Below are positions 25,312 through 27,084 of a stretch of 27,084 nt of DNA, piece after piece. Position 1 is the stretch's first letter. Every line of letters begins with the position of its first letter. The stretch comes from Candidatus Rhodoferax odensensis (GTDB taxonomy: Bacteria > Pseudomonadota > Gammaproteobacteria > Burkholderiales > Burkholderiaceae_C). The position numbers and the translations under genes were made by a program. The stretch spans positions 1-27,084 of the forward strand of contig JADKDJ010000022.1 in the NCBI GenBank assembly GCA_016718405.1, given 5' to 3'. The notes beneath the pieces were generated by a model. It had not been told where the DNA came from. It ran no database searches and saw only the letters and a program-made list of their open reading frames with translations.

Positions 25312-26328
25312 ATGAACACGAAAAGAGCAAATCAATTGGCCGATTTGGTGCCAGGCGCGCCGCACGTTGTCAAAGTGGCGCAACTGCCCGTGAATGGCGA
25401 GCGCATCGGCATCGCCGCCGTGGAGCGCGATACCGGCTTGGGCAAAGACACCTTGCGGGTGTGGGAGCGTCGTTATGGCTTTCCAAAGCCTGAACGCGAC
25501 GCCCAGGGCGAGCGCGCCTACCCACTGGCGCAGGTGCAGCGCCTGCGCCTTTTGCGCCGCCTGCTGGATCTGGGCCACCGGCCCGGGCGCGTCGTGCCGT
25601 TGGCTGAAGTCGAATTGATGGCGGTGCTGGCGCAGTCGGCTGCCCCACAGGCCCGCGCGACCGATGCGGCGCATGACCCGGTGCTGGACGAGGCCATGGC
25701 GCTGCTAGGTAGGCACGACGCCGAAGCACTACGTCGTCATCTGGGTCAGGCTCAGCTCAAGACTGGCCTGGCAAGCTTTGTGACGCAGGTGCTGGCGCCG
25801 CTCACCACTCAGGTGGGGCAGGCCTGGATGACTGGCGCGTTGCGCGTGTTCGAGGAGCATCTGTACACCGAAGTGGTGCAAAGCCTGCTGCGCCACTCGA
25901 TCCAGACCCTTCCCAGCGCGCGCACCGGTGACCGGCCACGCGTGGCCCTGACCACACTGCCGGGCGAACCGCATGGCCTGGGGCTGCTGATGGTGGAAGC
26001 ACTGTTGGCACTGGAGGGTTGCGCCTGCCAATCACTGGGCGTGCAGACGCCGTTGGCCGACATCGTGCTGGCCAGCGCCGCGCACCGCGCCGACATTGTG
26101 GCGCTGAGCTTTTCCGGCTACATGACGGCGCAACAGGTCAGTGATGGCCTGCAGCAGTTACGCACCGGTCTGCCCGCCGGCGTGGACCTGTGGGCCGGCG
26201 GCGCTGCTTTGGCGCAGCGCAAGCGCGGCTATCCGGGCGTGGAAGTGATCACCCACCTGCCGGACATCGCCACGGCGGTGGCACAGTGGCGACTGCGCGC
26301 CAAGCCGGCCACTGCGTTGCCCGGATAG
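25312..26328 (+). CDS. litR: MerR-family adenosylcobalamin photoreceptor regulator (LitR/CarH type)
   Basis: This 338-residue protein has a MerR-type DNA-binding domain at about residues 35-80 (IGIAAVERDTGLGKDTLRVW, then ERRYGFPKPERD and GERAYPLAQVQRLRLLRRLL). A helical bundle follows with the light-sensor signature W-x9-E-H (WMTGALRVFEEH). The cobalamin domain has the E-x-H-x-x-G ligand motif (GEPHGLG). In CarH these residues bind adenosylcobalamin, holding a DNA-bound tetramer in the dark that falls apart in light. All key positions are present, so light-released repression is expected. It is divergent from the lipid operon, with a perfect palindrome over its own ribosome site indicating autoregulation. 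AGGA six bases before ATG supports the start. Confidence 0.94.
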   Translation: MNTKRANQLADLVPGAPHVVKVAQLPVNGERIGIAAVERDTGLGKDTLRVWERRYGFPKPERDAQGERAYPLAQVQRLRLLRRLLDLGHRPGRVVPLAEVELMAVLAQSAAPQARATDAAHDPVLDEAMALLGRHDAEALRRHLGQAQLKTGLASFVTQVLAPLTTQVGQAWMTGALRVFEEHLYTEVVQSLLRHSIQTLPSARTGDRPRVALTTLPGEPHGLGLLMVEALLALEGCACQSLGVQTPLADIVLASAAHRADIVALSFSGYMTAQQVSDGLQQLRTGLPAGVDLWAGGAALAQRKRGYPGVEVITHLPDIATAVAQWRLRAKPATALPG

Positions 26329-26347
26329 GGAACCAGCGAGCAGCTAC

Positions 26348-26378
26348 CGGCAATGCCTTGGCACAAGTCGCATTGCCG
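26348..26378. repeat. Inverted repeat between litR and the PAS gene
   Basis: CGGCAATGC (26348-26356) and GCATTGCCG (26370-26378) are perfect 9-base arms around a 13-base loop. The repeat starts 20 bases after the litR stop, which suggests a hairpin ending litR transcription, although no T run follows. It could instead be an operator for the downstream gene at 26455. Confidence 0.5.
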
Positions 26379-26454
26379 CAAAATGCATGACGACTGCATC
26401 AATGGTGCGATACTTGCCCGCGTGTACATGGGGTCGACAACCTGTGGCGGGAGC

Positions 26455-27084
26455 ATGCAGAAGAATCCAATCAGTGTTGATGGCGCAGTGCCGGTCGCGC
26501 CAGCGCCGACGCAGGCCCGCGGCGCGGGCACGGTAGGCAGCGCCGACGGCCAAGCGCCGCACGTGCCCGACAGCCTGGTGCGCCAGCGTGACGTGATGAA
26601 AACCATCATCGACAACTTCCCTGGCGCGATTTCCCTGTGTGACACCGAGCTGCGCCTGACTGCCCACAACGATCAGTTCATGACCTTGCTGGATTTCCCG
26701 CCCGAGCTGTTTGCCAAGGGCTGGGCGCACTTGCAAGACCTCGCTCGCTTCAACGCCCAGCGCGGCGAGTATGGCCCGGGTGACCCGGAGCAGCATGTCC
26801 ATGCCATCGTCGAGCGGACCACCAATGTGCAGGCTCACTGCATGGAGCGCCAGCGGCCCAACGGGCAGTGGCTGGAGATACGGGGTATGCCGATTCCCAG
26901 CGGCGGCTTTGTTACCAGCTACATGGACATCACCGCACGCAAGCAGGCGCAGCAATATGAGCAGTTGCGCAGCGAGGTGCTGGAAATGCTCGCACACGGC
27001 GACCCTCTTTCAGCCATATTGGGGGTGATGGTGCGCGGAATCGAGCGCATCCACCCCCGGATGTTGTGCGGCGTGCGCCTGATT
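26455..27084 (+). CDS. PAS-domain signalling protein, N-terminal part (3' end outside window)
   Basis: The frame is open from ATG 26455 to the window end (210 codons), with GGGAG directly upstream. After a low-complexity Ala/Pro-rich start, a PAS_7-type domain spans about residues 45-165: MKTIIDNFPGAISLCDTELR, AHNDQFMTLLDFPPELF, FNAQRGEYGPGDPEQHV, ERQRPNGQWLEIRGMPIPSG and GGFVTSYMDITARKQA. A short helix then leads to what looks like the beginning of a GAF domain (VLEMLAHGDPLSAILGVMVR, then GIERIHPRMLCGVRLI). Proteins with this order usually end in histidine kinase or GGDEF/EAL output modules. The output domain lies beyond the window, so the class is open. Confidence 0.9.
   Translation, partial: MQKNPISVDGAVPVAPAPTQARGAGTVGSADGQAPHVPDSLVRQRDVMKTIIDNFPGAISLCDTELRLTAHNDQFMTLLDFPPELFAKGWAHLQDLARFNAQRGEYGPGDPEQHVHAIVERTTNVQAHCMERQRPNGQWLEIRGMPIPSGGFVTSYMDITARKQAQQYEQLRSEVLEMLAHGDPLSAILGVMVRGIERIHPRMLCGVRLI

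Overview
The window is GC-rich, with short intergenic gaps and ATGA start/stop overlaps. It looks like a chromosomal segment of a betaproteobacterium, probably Burkholderiales/Comamonadaceae (Rhodoferax-like). That placement rests on the gene families and codon style, not on a marker gene. No rRNA, tRNA, CRISPR array, insertion sequence or replication origin was seen, and no gene-free stretch exceeds about 200 bases.

Left part (1-12042): a cluster of SPINDLY-type O-linked N-acetylglucosamine transferase (OGT) genes, each with N-terminal tetratricopeptide (TPR) repeats and a GT41 catalytic half. One divergent copy (478-3204, minus) is followed by a coupled methyltransferase remnant (1-481, minus). 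Four closely related copies lie on the plus strand (about 3266-5142, 5139-7080, 7068-8938 and 9709-12042). Only the last is an uninterrupted reading frame (777 codons). The others carry many 1-base indels, at least one nonsense change in the second copy and one 163-base deletion in the fourth. A VapBC toxin-antitoxin pair sits between the broken copies and the intact one. Tracts of the intact copy match different broken copies, which suggests gene conversion.

Middle part (12142-17943): a secreted RTX-type calcium-binding protein (minus), a divergent serralysin-like M10 metalloprotease (plus) with a related but deleted C-terminal tail, a DKNYY-family periplasmic protein split by a frameshift, a DUF808 (YedI-like) membrane protein with a shifted C-terminus, and a RelE/ParE-type toxin-antitoxin pair.

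Right part (18017-27084): a tight eight-gene minus-strand operon. In transcription order it encodes an FAD amine-oxidase-like protein, DUF1365, a CFA-synthase-like methyltransferase, an exported chalcone-isomerase-like protein, a MelB-like transporter, a DUF3833 lipoprotein, a short-chain dehydrogenase and an NTF2-like protein. Divergent from it is a MerR-family regulator with the full adenosylcobalamin light-sensor signature (LitR/CarH). A perfect palindrome overlaps the regulator's ribosome binding site and the -35 of the predicted operon promoter. This reads as a light-induced membrane-lipid modification or photo-oxidative-stress operon. The window ends inside a PAS-domain signalling gene.

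Reading-frame damage is concentrated in 1-8940, with three further cases at 15340-16560, and most events are single-base changes in or near short homopolymers. Real decay, contingency-type slippage and consensus error in a repeated region cannot be separated from sequence alone.
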